Source of the DNA: Parabacteroides distasonis
GTDB taxonomy: Bacteria > Bacteroidota > Bacteroidia > Bacteroidales > Tannerellaceae
Direction: 5' to 3'
Length of the DNA: 33,353 nt
NCBI GenBank assembly: GCA_015060925.1
Contig: SUXM01000028.1
Location: forward strand, 1-33,353
The notes under the pieces are model-generated. The model was not told the DNA's origin, ran no database searches, and saw nothing but the letters and a program-made list of their open reading frames with translations. Below, one piece after another: positions 8,178 to 15,694 of the stretch. The stretch's first letter is position 1. Each line of letters opens with the position of its first letter. The position numbers were made by a program, and so were the translations under genes.

Positions 8178-9584
8178 ATGGAAAAACATACCAATAAACA
8201 TATAGACCGTCGTAAATTCTTCAAAATAGTAGGTATTACCGCAGCCACCACCTCTACAACAATGATAAGTTGTAACACGAAGAAAGAAGAGACTTATGAG
8301 GACATGGAATTAGGGCCTATTCCAACAGACAAGATGACCTATCGAATCAATCCAACAACCAAAGATAAAGTCTCTATTTTAGGATATGGTTGTATGCGTT
8401 GGCCGACCGTTCCAACAGAAGACGACAACGAAAATCTCATTGACCAAGAAGCAGTCAACAAACTTGTTGATTATGCTATTGAACATGGGGTTAACTACTT
8501 CGATACTGCCCCCGTCTATATCCAAGGATGGTCGGAAGAATCCACCGGCATTGCACTTAAAAGACATCCAAGAGAATCATTTTATATTGCCACAAAAATG
8601 TCAAACCACCGCTTGGCAGGCAAAGGGCTTTCCCCTAAAGAAATTTTTGATGCATCTATCAAGATGTACCGTGAATCTTTCAAGAAACTGCAAGTAGATT
8701 ATATCGACTACTACCTGCTTCATTCTATTGGAGGAAGCAAAGGGATGGAAACTTTCAACGAACGTTTTGTTGATTGTGGATTATTGGATTTCCTTCTGAA
8801 AGAACGAGAAGCTGGACGTATTCGCAATTTAGGTTGGTCTTTCCACGGAGATGTAAAAGTATTTGATGAGGTCTTGAATATGGATGTACAATGGGATTTC
8901 GTTCAGATTCAGTTAAACTATTTAGATTGGCAACATGCAAGCAAGCGCAATGTCAATGCGGAGTATCTTTATAATGAGTTGGCCAAACGTAATATCCCGG
9001 CCATTATAATGGAACCTCTATTAGGAGGCCGCCTATCCAATGTGCCTAACCATATCGTTGCACGTTTAAAACAACAACGTCCGGAAAACAGTGTGGCTTC
9101 ATGGGCTTTCCGTTTTGCAGGATCACCAGAACATGTCTTAACCGTATTAAGTGGTATGACCTATATGGAACATCTGCAAGACAATATCCGTACCTACTCT
9201 CCTTTAGAGCCTTTGACCGAAAATGAAAAGGAATTCTTATATGAAACAGCCGGATTAATCAAAGAATACCCAACAGTTCCATGTAACGATTGTAAATATT
9301 GCATGCCATGTCCATACGGAATTGACATACCAAGTATTCTCCTCCATTACAATAAATGTGTAAATGAAGGGAATATTCCTCAAAGCAAGCAAGACACTAA
9401 TTACCATCAAGCCCGTAAGGCCTATTTAGTAGGTTATGACCGCTCCGTACCCAAAATCCGACAAGCAAACCATTGTATCAACTGCGGAGAATGTAACCCA
9501 CACTGTCCTCAAAGTATAGATATTCCTAAAGAATTACAACGAATTGATAAGTTTGTTGAAATGCTAAAACAAGAGACCTTATAA
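8178..9584 (+). CDS. Tat-type aldo/keto reductase lipoprotein with C-terminal di-[4Fe-4S] domain
   Basis: A 468-residue protein in three parts. Residues 8-32 form a twin-arginine leader (DRRKFFK, R11-R12) ending in MISC, so C32 may be lipidated. Residues about 50-345 are an aldo/keto reductase barrel with the catalytic tetrad D109, Y114, K140 and H182 (YFDTAPVY, ATKM, LLHSIGG). Residues about 360-460 hold two ferredoxin-type clusters: C369/C372/C375/C378, and C433/C436/C439/C443 in HCINCGECNPHCPQ. AKRs normally use cytosolic NADPH, so export plus Fe-S clusters suggests electrons may arrive from the polyferredoxin encoded 30 nt upstream; that is inference. The substrate is unknown. The stop codon lies inside a terminator hairpin. 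Confidence 0.88.
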   Translation: MEKHTNKHIDRRKFFKIVGITAATTSTTMISCNTKKEETYEDMELGPIPTDKMTYRINPTTKDKVSILGYGCMRWPTVPTEDDNENLIDQEAVNKLVDYAIEHGVNYFDTAPVYIQGWSEESTGIALKRHPRESFYIATKMSNHRLAGKGLSPKEIFDASIKMYRESFKKLQVDYIDYYLLHSIGGSKGMETFNERFVDCGLLDFLLKEREAGRIRNLGWSFHGDVKVFDEVLNMDVQWDFVQIQLNYLDWQHASKRNVNAEYLYNELAKRNIPAIIMEPLLGGRLSNVPNHIVARLKQQRPENSVASWAFRFAGSPEHVLTVLSGMTYMEHLQDNIRTYSPLEPLTENEKEFLYETAGLIKEYPTVPCNDCKYCMPCPYGIDIPSILLHYNKCVNEGNIPQSKQDTNYHQARKAYLVGYDRSVPKIRQANHCINCGECNPHCPQSIDIPKELQRIDKFVEMLKQETL

Positions 9585-9599
9585 AGGTCTCTTGTTTTT
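9567..9599. terminator. Bidirectional terminator between convergent genes
   Basis: An arm at 9569-9580 pairs with 9584-9595 (12 bp, 3-nt loop) and A/T bases at the edges extend the stem. T5 follows on the plus strand, and TTTT on the minus strand. The TAA stop of the reductase (9582-9584) lies in the loop and the first base of the right arm, so one hairpin serves both convergent transcripts. Confidence 0.85.
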
Positions 9600-12494
9600 C
9601 TATAAGTAAGGTTGTTTACCACAAAGATCTTTAAACTGACAATAGGAACAAATCTTTTGTTTTTTGGTTTGGATAAAGGGAACCTCTTCACCAAAGATCT
9701 CATCCAAGCAATGTCTCAAACTGTCTTCAAAGTCGCCCCTATACTTTTCAAAATCCATGACTATCTCACTTTTTGTTCGATCGATCTTCTTATATATGTT
9801 TGGATCAAACGATGATTTGAATAGTTCTCGCATATAATAAATACCCGGTTGGATCTTTCTATTGCCTTTCTCTTGCTGATACATCCAAGCATACATGAAA
9901 ACCTGCATCACCGCTTTTGAACGAACTTTTTCTTCCCGATTAAAAAGATTCTCTATCGTCGTAAACTGAGATGTACCACTCCCGCTTTTGTAGTCAAGGA
10001 TACGGATTATACCGTTCACCTCATCTATTCGGTCAATATATCCTTTAAGCTGAACTTCTCTCTGGTCCGTCAGTTTAATGAGAGATTCCATTTTTTTCTC
10101 TGATTCAATATAATAGAAAGGAGTCAACTGATTATCTCGTTCCAATACCTTTCCCACATATTTGCGAATCATCTCTCCTATTAAAAAGTTCTGTCCGGAT
10201 AACGGTCGGACATTTTTCGTCTTCAAATAGACATCAGCAAAAGCAGATTCAATAGCGAAGGTAATCTTTTTGGTGTCTTTACGGACAAGCTTCAGCAAAT
10301 CAGCTGTTACCAATTGTCCACAGAAAGGTTTATACAATATCTCCATAACTTTATGGAGAATACTACCAAAAACATTACTTTCTATGATTTCATTCACCTC
10401 TTCTTCCTCTTTGATATCCTCCACCACCGAAAAATAAAACTTCAACGGACAATCCAAATAGGTATTCAACGCACTGGCTGAAATAGCCCGTCCCCCTCCT
10501 TTAAGGAAAGCAGCCAAACGGTCTATGACCTCTTCAGTCTTTTCCACCTGTAGTTCAGGAGTCTTTGATGACGACACATTATAAACCACCAACTTATTCT
10601 GAATAGGTACTTGATAATGATAAAGCAATTGATATACAAACCGACTAACTTCTCCTGTTTGCAAACCATTGTTTCTTGTATCGTAAAGCATACAGACATG
10701 GCTTGCCCGATGAATCAATCTATAAAAATGGTAAGCCCATACACTATCTTGATGTTCATAGGTCGGTAAACCAAAACCACGACGGAGATTATAAGGGATA
10801 AACGAATTAGCGGCTTTCCTTAACGGAAAGACACCTTCATTCATAGACAGGATAATCAAACGGTCAAAATCCAATGCCCGTGTCTCCAAAACCCCCATGA
10901 TCTGTAAACCGGAAAGCGGTTCCCCTTGAAACGGGATAGTGATAGTGTCTGTCACTCGCTTCAAAAGACGGAAATAAGTATCAATACGCATTTCCACATT
11001 TGCCACCTTCATCACCTCCTTCATCCGATTGACTATTGTAAAATAATGAAAGATAAACTCCTGTTCCAAATCATGGATACGAAGTGTTGCCTCATCATCT
11101 TTCTCTTCTGCCTGTTCAGTCATCATACGGTTCAATTCCTGTAAGACATGAATCAAATAATCGGAGAAAGCCACTGCCTCTGTTACCGGTTTAAACAATA
11201 CAGAAAACAAAGAAGTCCGGTTCAAATCATCATACGATATATATACCCTATTGTTCTCCGTTATATTTTTGATCAAGGTAGCTACCATTTCCGGGGCAGT
11301 GACGGAAATATAACGATGGTTCAAAATGGGTAAAACATCACGAAAATAGAATACAGGTTGGCGATCAACATACCGTACATTCTTTTGTAAAGCCAAAATA
11401 TACTCCATCAAAGAAGCTACCGGCGTACCGGCTAAAGGATACCCCATCGTCACGTTAATATGCTGGATCTGTTCAGGTATGGCATTCAATACAGGTATTA
11501 AAAGATTTTCATCCGGAAGAATGACAGCCGTACGCAAAGCCTTTTCAGGGTTCATACCATCCCCTTTGCACCAATCATCCAACAGATGATAGACCTGTTT
11601 AGCCTGACCGATACCTGACGGGATACCTATAACTTCCATCTGAGGTTCATCCTTTATTGCTTCTTCTTCAAATGGTAGTTTCATTTGTGAAGGGAACAGT
11701 TGCAAATTTCGTCTGACAAAATAGGACGCCCTGTTATCTGAATCAATTACTTTCGGAGATTCATAATCCCAATAAAAGTCAGCAATACCTCTTTTTTTCA
11801 ACTGGATAAGAAAACGTTCCTCTGCTACTGATAAGGCATTCAACCCCACAAATACAATCTTCTCATAAGGCAGTTTACAAGATGCCTCTTTTTCCAATTG
11901 TTCAACCACCTCACGAAAGATCATCCCCTCATATCCACTATTTTCACTCCTCAAAGACTCACGCAGATCTTGATACAGGTCATACAATATCTGCCATATC
12001 GCCAAAAATTCGGTTTGGTTCGGACTATCTCCTTTCGGATAAAAAGAAGACCAGAACGAACGAATGGCCGCCACCTGCTCCGGTGTCAAGAAACTAAAGT
12101 CATCCTCTATCTCACGTAAATCAGTTACATTCCTAAAAAGCATACGGGCGTCTGCCATGTACTTATCCACATCATCGAAATCATTCAACAACATTTCTCC
12201 CCAGTAAAGAAACTCATCAAATGTCTCAGCAGAACCGCTATGACATATATACATATCATATAGTTTAAATAACATGCTGATACGATCCGCCGGTTGCTTT
12301 CCACTAAGTTGCACAAACAGGTCGTTGATGGTTAATACCGTAGGAGAAAATATCGGTTTATCTGAGATCTCAGACAAATACTTTTGAAAAAATAATCCGG
12401 CACGACGATTGGGAAAAACAAATGCCAACCGATTAATATCAGCCCCATAAGTAGAATAAAAGAGTGATGCGACTTTATATAAAAAAGGCTTCAT
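9600..12494 (-). CDS. AddB-like PD-(D/E)XK nuclease with Fe-S cluster
   Basis: A 964-residue protein resembling the AddB/RexB subunit of helicase-nuclease complexes that process DNA ends for recombination. The C-terminal nuclease domain has ILDYKSG (D834, K836) and the AddB-type iron-sulphur staple of C682 plus C949/C952/C958 (CSYCQFKDLC). The N-terminal region keeps a helicase-like layout, but where AddB has a Walker A P-loop it reads FPNRRAG (27-33), so ATP binding there is doubtful. No AddA partner lies in the window. It is transcribed alone from its own -7 box at 12538-12545 and ends at the terminator shared with the reductase gene. Two repeated small units lie upstream in the same orientation. 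Confidence 0.85.
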   Translation of the reverse strand: MKPFLYKVASLFYSTYGADINRLAFVFPNRRAGLFFQKYLSEISDKPIFSPTVLTINDLFVQLSGKQPADRISMLFKLYDMYICHSGSAETFDEFLYWGEMLLNDFDDVDKYMADARMLFRNVTDLREIEDDFSFLTPEQVAAIRSFWSSFYPKGDSPNQTEFLAIWQILYDLYQDLRESLRSENSGYEGMIFREVVEQLEKEASCKLPYEKIVFVGLNALSVAEERFLIQLKKRGIADFYWDYESPKVIDSDNRASYFVRRNLQLFPSQMKLPFEEEAIKDEPQMEVIGIPSGIGQAKQVYHLLDDWCKGDGMNPEKALRTAVILPDENLLIPVLNAIPEQIQHINVTMGYPLAGTPVASLMEYILALQKNVRYVDRQPVFYFRDVLPILNHRYISVTAPEMVATLIKNITENNRVYISYDDLNRTSLFSVLFKPVTEAVAFSDYLIHVLQELNRMMTEQAEEKDDEATLRIHDLEQEFIFHYFTIVNRMKEVMKVANVEMRIDTYFRLLKRVTDTITIPFQGEPLSGLQIMGVLETRALDFDRLIILSMNEGVFPLRKAANSFIPYNLRRGFGLPTYEHQDSVWAYHFYRLIHRASHVCMLYDTRNNGLQTGEVSRFVYQLLYHYQVPIQNKLVVYNVSSSKTPELQVEKTEEVIDRLAAFLKGGGRAISASALNTYLDCPLKFYFSVVEDIKEEEEVNEIIESNVFGSILHKVMEILYKPFCGQLVTADLLKLVRKDTKKITFAIESAFADVYLKTKNVRPLSGQNFLIGEMIRKYVGKVLERDNQLTPFYYIESEKKMESLIKLTDQREVQLKGYIDRIDEVNGIIRILDYKSGSGTSQFTTIENLFNREEKVRSKAVMQVFMYAWMYQQEKGNRKIQPGIYYMRELFKSSFDPNIYKKIDRTKSEIVMDFEKYRGDFEDSLRHCLDEIFGEEVPFIQTKKQKICSYCQFKDLCGKQPYL

Positions 12495-12537
12495 GCTTTA
12501 TGAATTAACAAAAACATATTTTTGAAAAAGTGAAAGG

Positions 12538-12545
12538 CAAAGATA
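12538..12545 (-). promoter_or_regulatory. -7 box of the AddB-like gene
   Basis: The minus strand reads TATCTTTG here, 43 nt before the ATG that ends at 12494. No clear -33 TTG is present. It separates the nuclease transcript from the repeated units upstream. Confidence 0.6.
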
Positions 12546-12598
12546 CTTAAGATTCCAGTTATTCAGAATAATATTTTTAATTATCTATTAAAAGGATA

Positions 12599-12668
12599 AA
12601 AAAAAAGGCCATCTTCACAGACAGCCAATCTTCATTGTTAACCTTAAATCTAATACCATGAAAAACAC
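12599..12668 (-). ncRNA. Candidate small RNA or leader unit A
   Basis: On the minus strand transcription from TATATTTG (12673-12680) should begin near 12668. The product, about 70 nt, ends in a 7-bp hairpin with two G-U pairs (12620-12626 with 12607-12613, 6-nt loop) followed by eight or nine T. It contains a 14-codon frame (12659 to 12615) encoding MVLDLRLTMKIGCL, whose TGA lies in the hairpin loop. It could be a free-standing sRNA or an attenuator-like leader. The AddB-like gene is about 100 nt downstream but has its own -7 box. Family unknown. Confidence 0.5.
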
Positions 12669-12672
12669 AGTG

Positions 12673-12704
12673 CAAATATAGGTACTTTATGTTATACAAC
12701 ATAA
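12673..12704 (-). promoter_or_regulatory. Promoter and candidate operator of unit A
   Basis: The minus strand has TATATTTG (complement of 12673-12680), an exact TAnnTTTG box. Six bases upstream lies TTATGTT-N4-AACATAA (12687-12704), palindromic except at the centre, in the position where a repressor or activator would act. Confidence 0.55.
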
Positions 12705-12829
12705 TCAAACAACAACAAAAATGCGTTTTATTAATATTATTTCACTAAAATGTCTATCTTGAAACATATTTTCACAAACTTACCCATAAATTCTTGATGA
12801 TTTTATCACAATCCAATATATCTTAAAAA

Positions 12830-12886
12830 TACATCCGATGTAAAAGCTATTTATGTCCGAGGTAAATCAAAATAAGTCCGAGGTAA
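12830..12886 (+). repeat. Second cluster of TTAnrTCCGAkGTAA-type 15-mers
   Basis: Three plus-strand copies lie at 12830-12843 (ACATCCGATGTAA core), 12851-12865 (TTATGTCCGAGGTAA) and 12872-12886 (ATAAGTCCGAGGTAA). They share the core TCCGAkGTAA with the cluster at 277-334. They sit between repeat copies A and B. Confidence 0.65.
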
Positions 12887-12963
12887 TTTTCACGACCAAC
12901 CAGACAAAAAATCAAAGAGGATGAAAAGAGAATCTTTTTTAAGAAAAGAATCCTATTTTAAGC

Positions 12964-13033
12964 AAAAAAAAGGCCATCTTCACAGACAGCCAATCTTCAT
13001 TGTTAACCTTAAATCTAATACCATGAAAAACAC
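12964..13033 (-). ncRNA. Candidate small RNA or leader unit B
   Basis: It has the same architecture as unit A: -7 box TATATTTG at 13038-13045 (minus), inferred start near 13033, the identical 14-codon frame (13024 to 12980), and a terminator hairpin at 12972-12991 followed by eight T. Conservation of promoter, body and terminator between the two copies supports a transcribed element rather than chance. Confidence 0.5.
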
Positions 13034-13037
13034 GATG

Positions 13038-13069
13038 CAAATATAGGCACTTTATGTTATATAACATAA
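13038..13069 (-). promoter_or_regulatory. Promoter and candidate operator of unit B
   Basis: TATATTTG (complement of 13038-13045) is preceded on the minus strand by a perfect 18-bp palindrome, TTATGTTATATAACATAA (13052-13069). Confidence 0.55.
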
Positions 13070-13109
13070 TTAGCAGACAAAAAAACACATTTAATTAACC
13101 TATTTTAAC

Positions 13110-13135
13110 TATTTTATGTTTTAAAACATAAAATA
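13110..13135. repeat. Third palindrome of TTATGTT-N4-AACATAA type
   Basis: A perfect 26-bp palindrome containing TTATGTT-TTAA-AACATAA at 13114-13131, the same arms as the operators of units A and B. No exact -7 box adjoins it at the spacing seen in A and B. It lies 140 bp upstream of the tdh promoter. The rest of the tdh upstream region (13136-13273) shows nothing else I can support. Confidence 0.7.
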
Positions 13136-13273
13136 TAGGTATTAAAATGCTCTATAGGGATAAATTGAAAAGATTTATGTCTTATTAGAAAGCCATCCAA
13201 ACAGACATAAAAAAATCTACGACAAATGATATTCAAAATATATATTTAAAGATGAAAATAAACGATTTGTTTG

Positions 13274-13281
13274 TATATTTG
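13274..13281 (+). promoter_or_regulatory. -7 box of tdh
   Basis: TATATTTG matches the Bacteroidetes -7 consensus and lies 48 nt before the tdh ATG. No good -33 TTG is seen at the usual distance. Confidence 0.65.
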
Positions 13282-13329
13282 CTTCTTGTATAGACAAGAT
13301 AAATATTTAACGTATATAATTAACAAGAA

Positions 13330-14355
13330 ATGAAAGCTTTAGTAAAAAAGGAAGCCCAGAAGGGTATTTGGATGGAAGACGTTTCTATTCCAGAGGTTGG
13401 TGTAAACGACGTCCTTATCAAAATTAAAAAAACAGCTATTTGTGGTACAGACTTGCATATCTACAAATGGGATGAATGGAGCCAAAAAACAATCAAGACT
13501 CCAATGACAATCGGTCATGAATATGTAGGTATCGTTGCAGAAGTTGGCCCGGGTGTTCGTAATATCAAGGTTGGTGACCGTGTAACAGGCGAAGGCCATA
13601 TCGCTTGTGGACATTGCCGTAACTGTCGCCGTGGTTTGCAACACATCTGTGAAAACAGTATCGGTGTAGGCGTAAACCGTGATGGTGCTTTTGCTGAATA
13701 TCTTTGTATTCCGGAATCCAATGTTGTAAAACTTGACGACCGTATCTCTGATGATATGGCTGCTATCATGGATCCATTCGGTAATGCAACCCATACAGCT
13801 CTTTCTTTCCCGCTTCTTGGTGAAGACGTACTTATCACTGGTGCCGGTTTGATCGGAACAATGGCTACAGCCATCGCCCGTTTTGCCGGTGCTAAAAACG
13901 TTGTAGTAACAGACTTAAGTGACTACCGTTTGGATATTGCCAAGAAAATGGGTGCTACTATAACTGTCAATGCGGCTAAAGGTGAAACAGTAGCCGGAGC
14001 AATGGAAAAACTTAATATGCGTGGTTTTGACGTTGGTTTGGAAATGTCTGGTTCTCCTATCGCATTCCGTGATATGGTTGCTAACATGTATAATGGTTCT
14101 AAAATTGCCCAATTAGGAATCTTACCTCCTACTACAACTGTTGATTGGAGTGAAATCATCTTCAAGGCTCTAACAATCAAAGGTATCTATGGTCGTGAAA
14201 TGTGGGAAACATGGTACAAGATGCAACAGATGTTGATTTCCGGTCTTGACCTTTCTCCGGTTATCACTCACCACTTCCCTATCGCTGAATTCCAGCAAGG
14301 TTTCGACGTGATGGAGTCCGGTCAATGTGGTAAAGTTATCCTTGATTGGGAATAA
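13330..14355 (+). CDS. tdh: L-threonine 3-dehydrogenase
   Basis: A zinc-dependent medium-chain dehydrogenase that oxidises L-threonine with NAD+ to 2-amino-3-ketobutyrate in the cytoplasm. At 341 residues it has the standard length. Visible residues are the catalytic zinc ligands C38, H63 and E64 ([12 protein letters not shown]), the structural zinc cysteines C93, C96, C99 and C107, and the Rossmann motif GAGLIG near 173-178 with an acidic residue after strand 2, as expected for NAD. The next gene, kbl, encodes the following pathway step and starts 68 nt downstream, so the two form an operon. The -7 box is at 13274-13281. Confidence 0.97.
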   Translation: MKALVKKEAQKGIWMEDVSIPEVGVNDVLIKIKKTAICGTDLHIYKWDEWSQKTIKTPMTIGHEYVGIVAEVGPGVRNIKVGDRVTGEGHIACGHCRNCRRGLQHICENSIGVGVNRDGAFAEYLCIPESNVVKLDDRISDDMAAIMDPFGNATHTALSFPLLGEDVLITGAGLIGTMATAIARFAGAKNVVVTDLSDYRLDIAKKMGATITVNAAKGETVAGAMEKLNMRGFDVGLEMSGSPIAFRDMVANMYNGSKIAQLGILPPTTTVDWSEIIFKALTIKGIYGREMWETWYKMQQMLISGLDLSPVITHHFPIAEFQQGFDVMESGQCGKVILDWE

Positions 14356-14423
14356 TTTACATGCCCCATAAATCCATTAACGTTTTACATTATAACATTA
14401 TATAATAATAAAGATATTAAACT

Positions 14424-15614
14424 ATGTATGGTAAAATGAAAGAGTTCCTTACTCAGGAACTTGAAAATATCCAAGCAGCCGGCTTATATAAAAAGGAACG
14501 TATCATCACAACTCCGCAACGTGCTGATATTAAAGTAAACGCAGGTGATAGTGTATTGAACTTCTGTGCAAACAACTACTTGGGTCTATCTGATAACAAA
14601 CGTTTGATTGAAGCTGCAAAAGCAGCCATGGATACTCACGGTTACGGTATGTCATCTGTTCGCTTCATTTGTGGTACTCAAGATTTGCACAAACAACTTG
14701 AGGCTGCAATTGCTGATTATTTTAAAACAGAAGATACTATTTTATATGCAGCTTGTTTCGATGCTAACGGTGGTGTATTTGAACCATTGTTTACAGAAGA
14801 AGATGCTATCATCTCTGATGCATTGAACCATGCTTCTATTATTGATGGTGTACGCCTATGTAAGGCTAAACGTTATCGTTATGCAAATGCAGACATGGCT
14901 GATTTGGAACGTTGCTTGCAAGAAGCACAAGCTCAACGTCATCGTATCATCGTAACTGACGGTGTATTCTCTATGGATGGTAACGTTGCTCCAATGAATC
15001 AGATCTGTGACTTGGCAGAAAAATATGATGCTTTAGTGATGGTTGACGAATCACACTCTGCTGGTGTAGTTGGACCGACCGGTCATGGTGTTGCTGAACA
15101 ATACGATGTATATGGCCGTATCGATATCTTTACCGGTACATTAGGTAAAGCATTTGGTGGTGCAATGGGTGGTTTCACAACTGGTAAAAAAGAGATCATC
15201 GACATGCTTCGTCAACGTTCTCGTCCTTACTTGTTCTCTAACTCTGTAGCTCCGGCTATCGTTGGTGCAAGTATTGAAATGTTCAAGATGTTGAAAGAAA
15301 GTAATGCGCTTCATGACAAGTTGATGGAAAATGTATCTTACTTCCGCGACAAAATGTTGGCTGCTGGTTTCGATATCAAACCGACTCAATCAGCTATTTG
15401 TGCTGTTATGTTGTATGACGCTAAATTGTCACAAGATTTCGCAGCGAAAATGCAGGAAGAAGGAATCTACGTTACAGGTTTCTATTATCCGGTAGTACCG
15501 AAAGGTCAAGCTCGTATCCGTGTACAATTATCAGCAGGTCACGAAAGAGAACATTTGGACAAGGCTATTGCTGCGTTCATCAAAGTGGGTAAAGAATTAG
15601 GTGTGATTAAATAA
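14424..15614 (+). CDS. kbl: 2-amino-3-ketobutyrate CoA ligase (glycine C-acetyltransferase)
   Basis: A PLP enzyme of the alpha-oxoamine synthase family. It cleaves 2-amino-3-ketobutyrate with CoA to give glycine and acetyl-CoA, completing threonine breakdown begun by Tdh. At 396 residues it matches the family. The PLP lysine is K242 in TGTLGKAFGG; H136, D208 and H211 (MVDESHSAG) are the expected cofactor contacts. It lies 68 nt after tdh and is closed by a strong 14-bp hairpin at 15636-15673. The ATG at 14424 is preferred because it gives the family-standard N-terminus. Confidence 0.97.
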   Translation: MYGKMKEFLTQELENIQAAGLYKKERIITTPQRADIKVNAGDSVLNFCANNYLGLSDNKRLIEAAKAAMDTHGYGMSSVRFICGTQDLHKQLEAAIADYFKTEDTILYAACFDANGGVFEPLFTEEDAIISDALNHASIIDGVRLCKAKRYRYANADMADLERCLQEAQAQRHRIIVTDGVFSMDGNVAPMNQICDLAEKYDALVMVDESHSAGVVGPTGHGVAEQYDVYGRIDIFTGTLGKAFGGAMGGFTTGKKEIIDMLRQRSRPYLFSNSVAPAIVGASIEMFKMLKESNALHDKLMENVSYFRDKMLAAGFDIKPTQSAICAVMLYDAKLSQDFAAKMQEEGIYVTGFYYPVVPKGQARIRVQLSAGHEREHLDKAIAAFIKVGKELGVIK

Positions 15615-15635
15615 TCAAATATCTCCAATATCCAC

Positions 15636-15673
15636 ATCCCCCCAAAGAGCCTATTCCATCTCTTTGGGGGGAT
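15636..15673 (+). terminator. Terminator of tdh-kbl
   Basis: A perfect 14-bp stem (15636-15649 with 15660-15673, 10-nt loop) contains six consecutive G-C pairs. The following T-run is short (about three T), so it may also act as an mRNA-stabilising hairpin. Confidence 0.75.
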
Positions 15674-15694
15674 TTACTAAAAAATACCTTTTCA

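Larger units (their letters stand above)
12599..12705 (-). repeat. 107-bp direct repeat, copy A
   Basis: This block matches 12964-13070 at 103 of 107 positions with no gap; the four differences are all in the promoter-proximal part. On the minus strand it contains, in order, a near-perfect 18-bp palindrome, a -7 box, a transcribed part and a terminator. The intervening sequence is not repeated. Confidence 0.9.
12964..13070 (-). repeat. 107-bp direct repeat, copy B
   Basis: The partner of 12599-12705, offset by exactly 365 bp. The terminator and transcribed region are almost unchanged, while the three differences nearest the promoter include the centre of the palindrome, which is perfect in this copy. 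Confidence 0.9.

Noticed and set aside
12599-13070. Reading the direct repeats as ends of an insertion sequence.
   Set aside because: There is no transposase frame between or near them, no terminal inverted repeats and no target-site duplication.
13191-13211. A segment resembling the unit A/B terminator (GCCATC...ACAGACA) as a third, decayed copy.
   Set aside because: The match is short, the expected body and promoter do not follow in the right order, and the third palindrome lies on the wrong side.
13339-13874. Long open frames on the minus strand opposite tdh (151 and 119 codons).
   Set aside because: They lie fully antisense to a well-conserved gene, have no promoter or recognisable domain, and arise from its codon bias.
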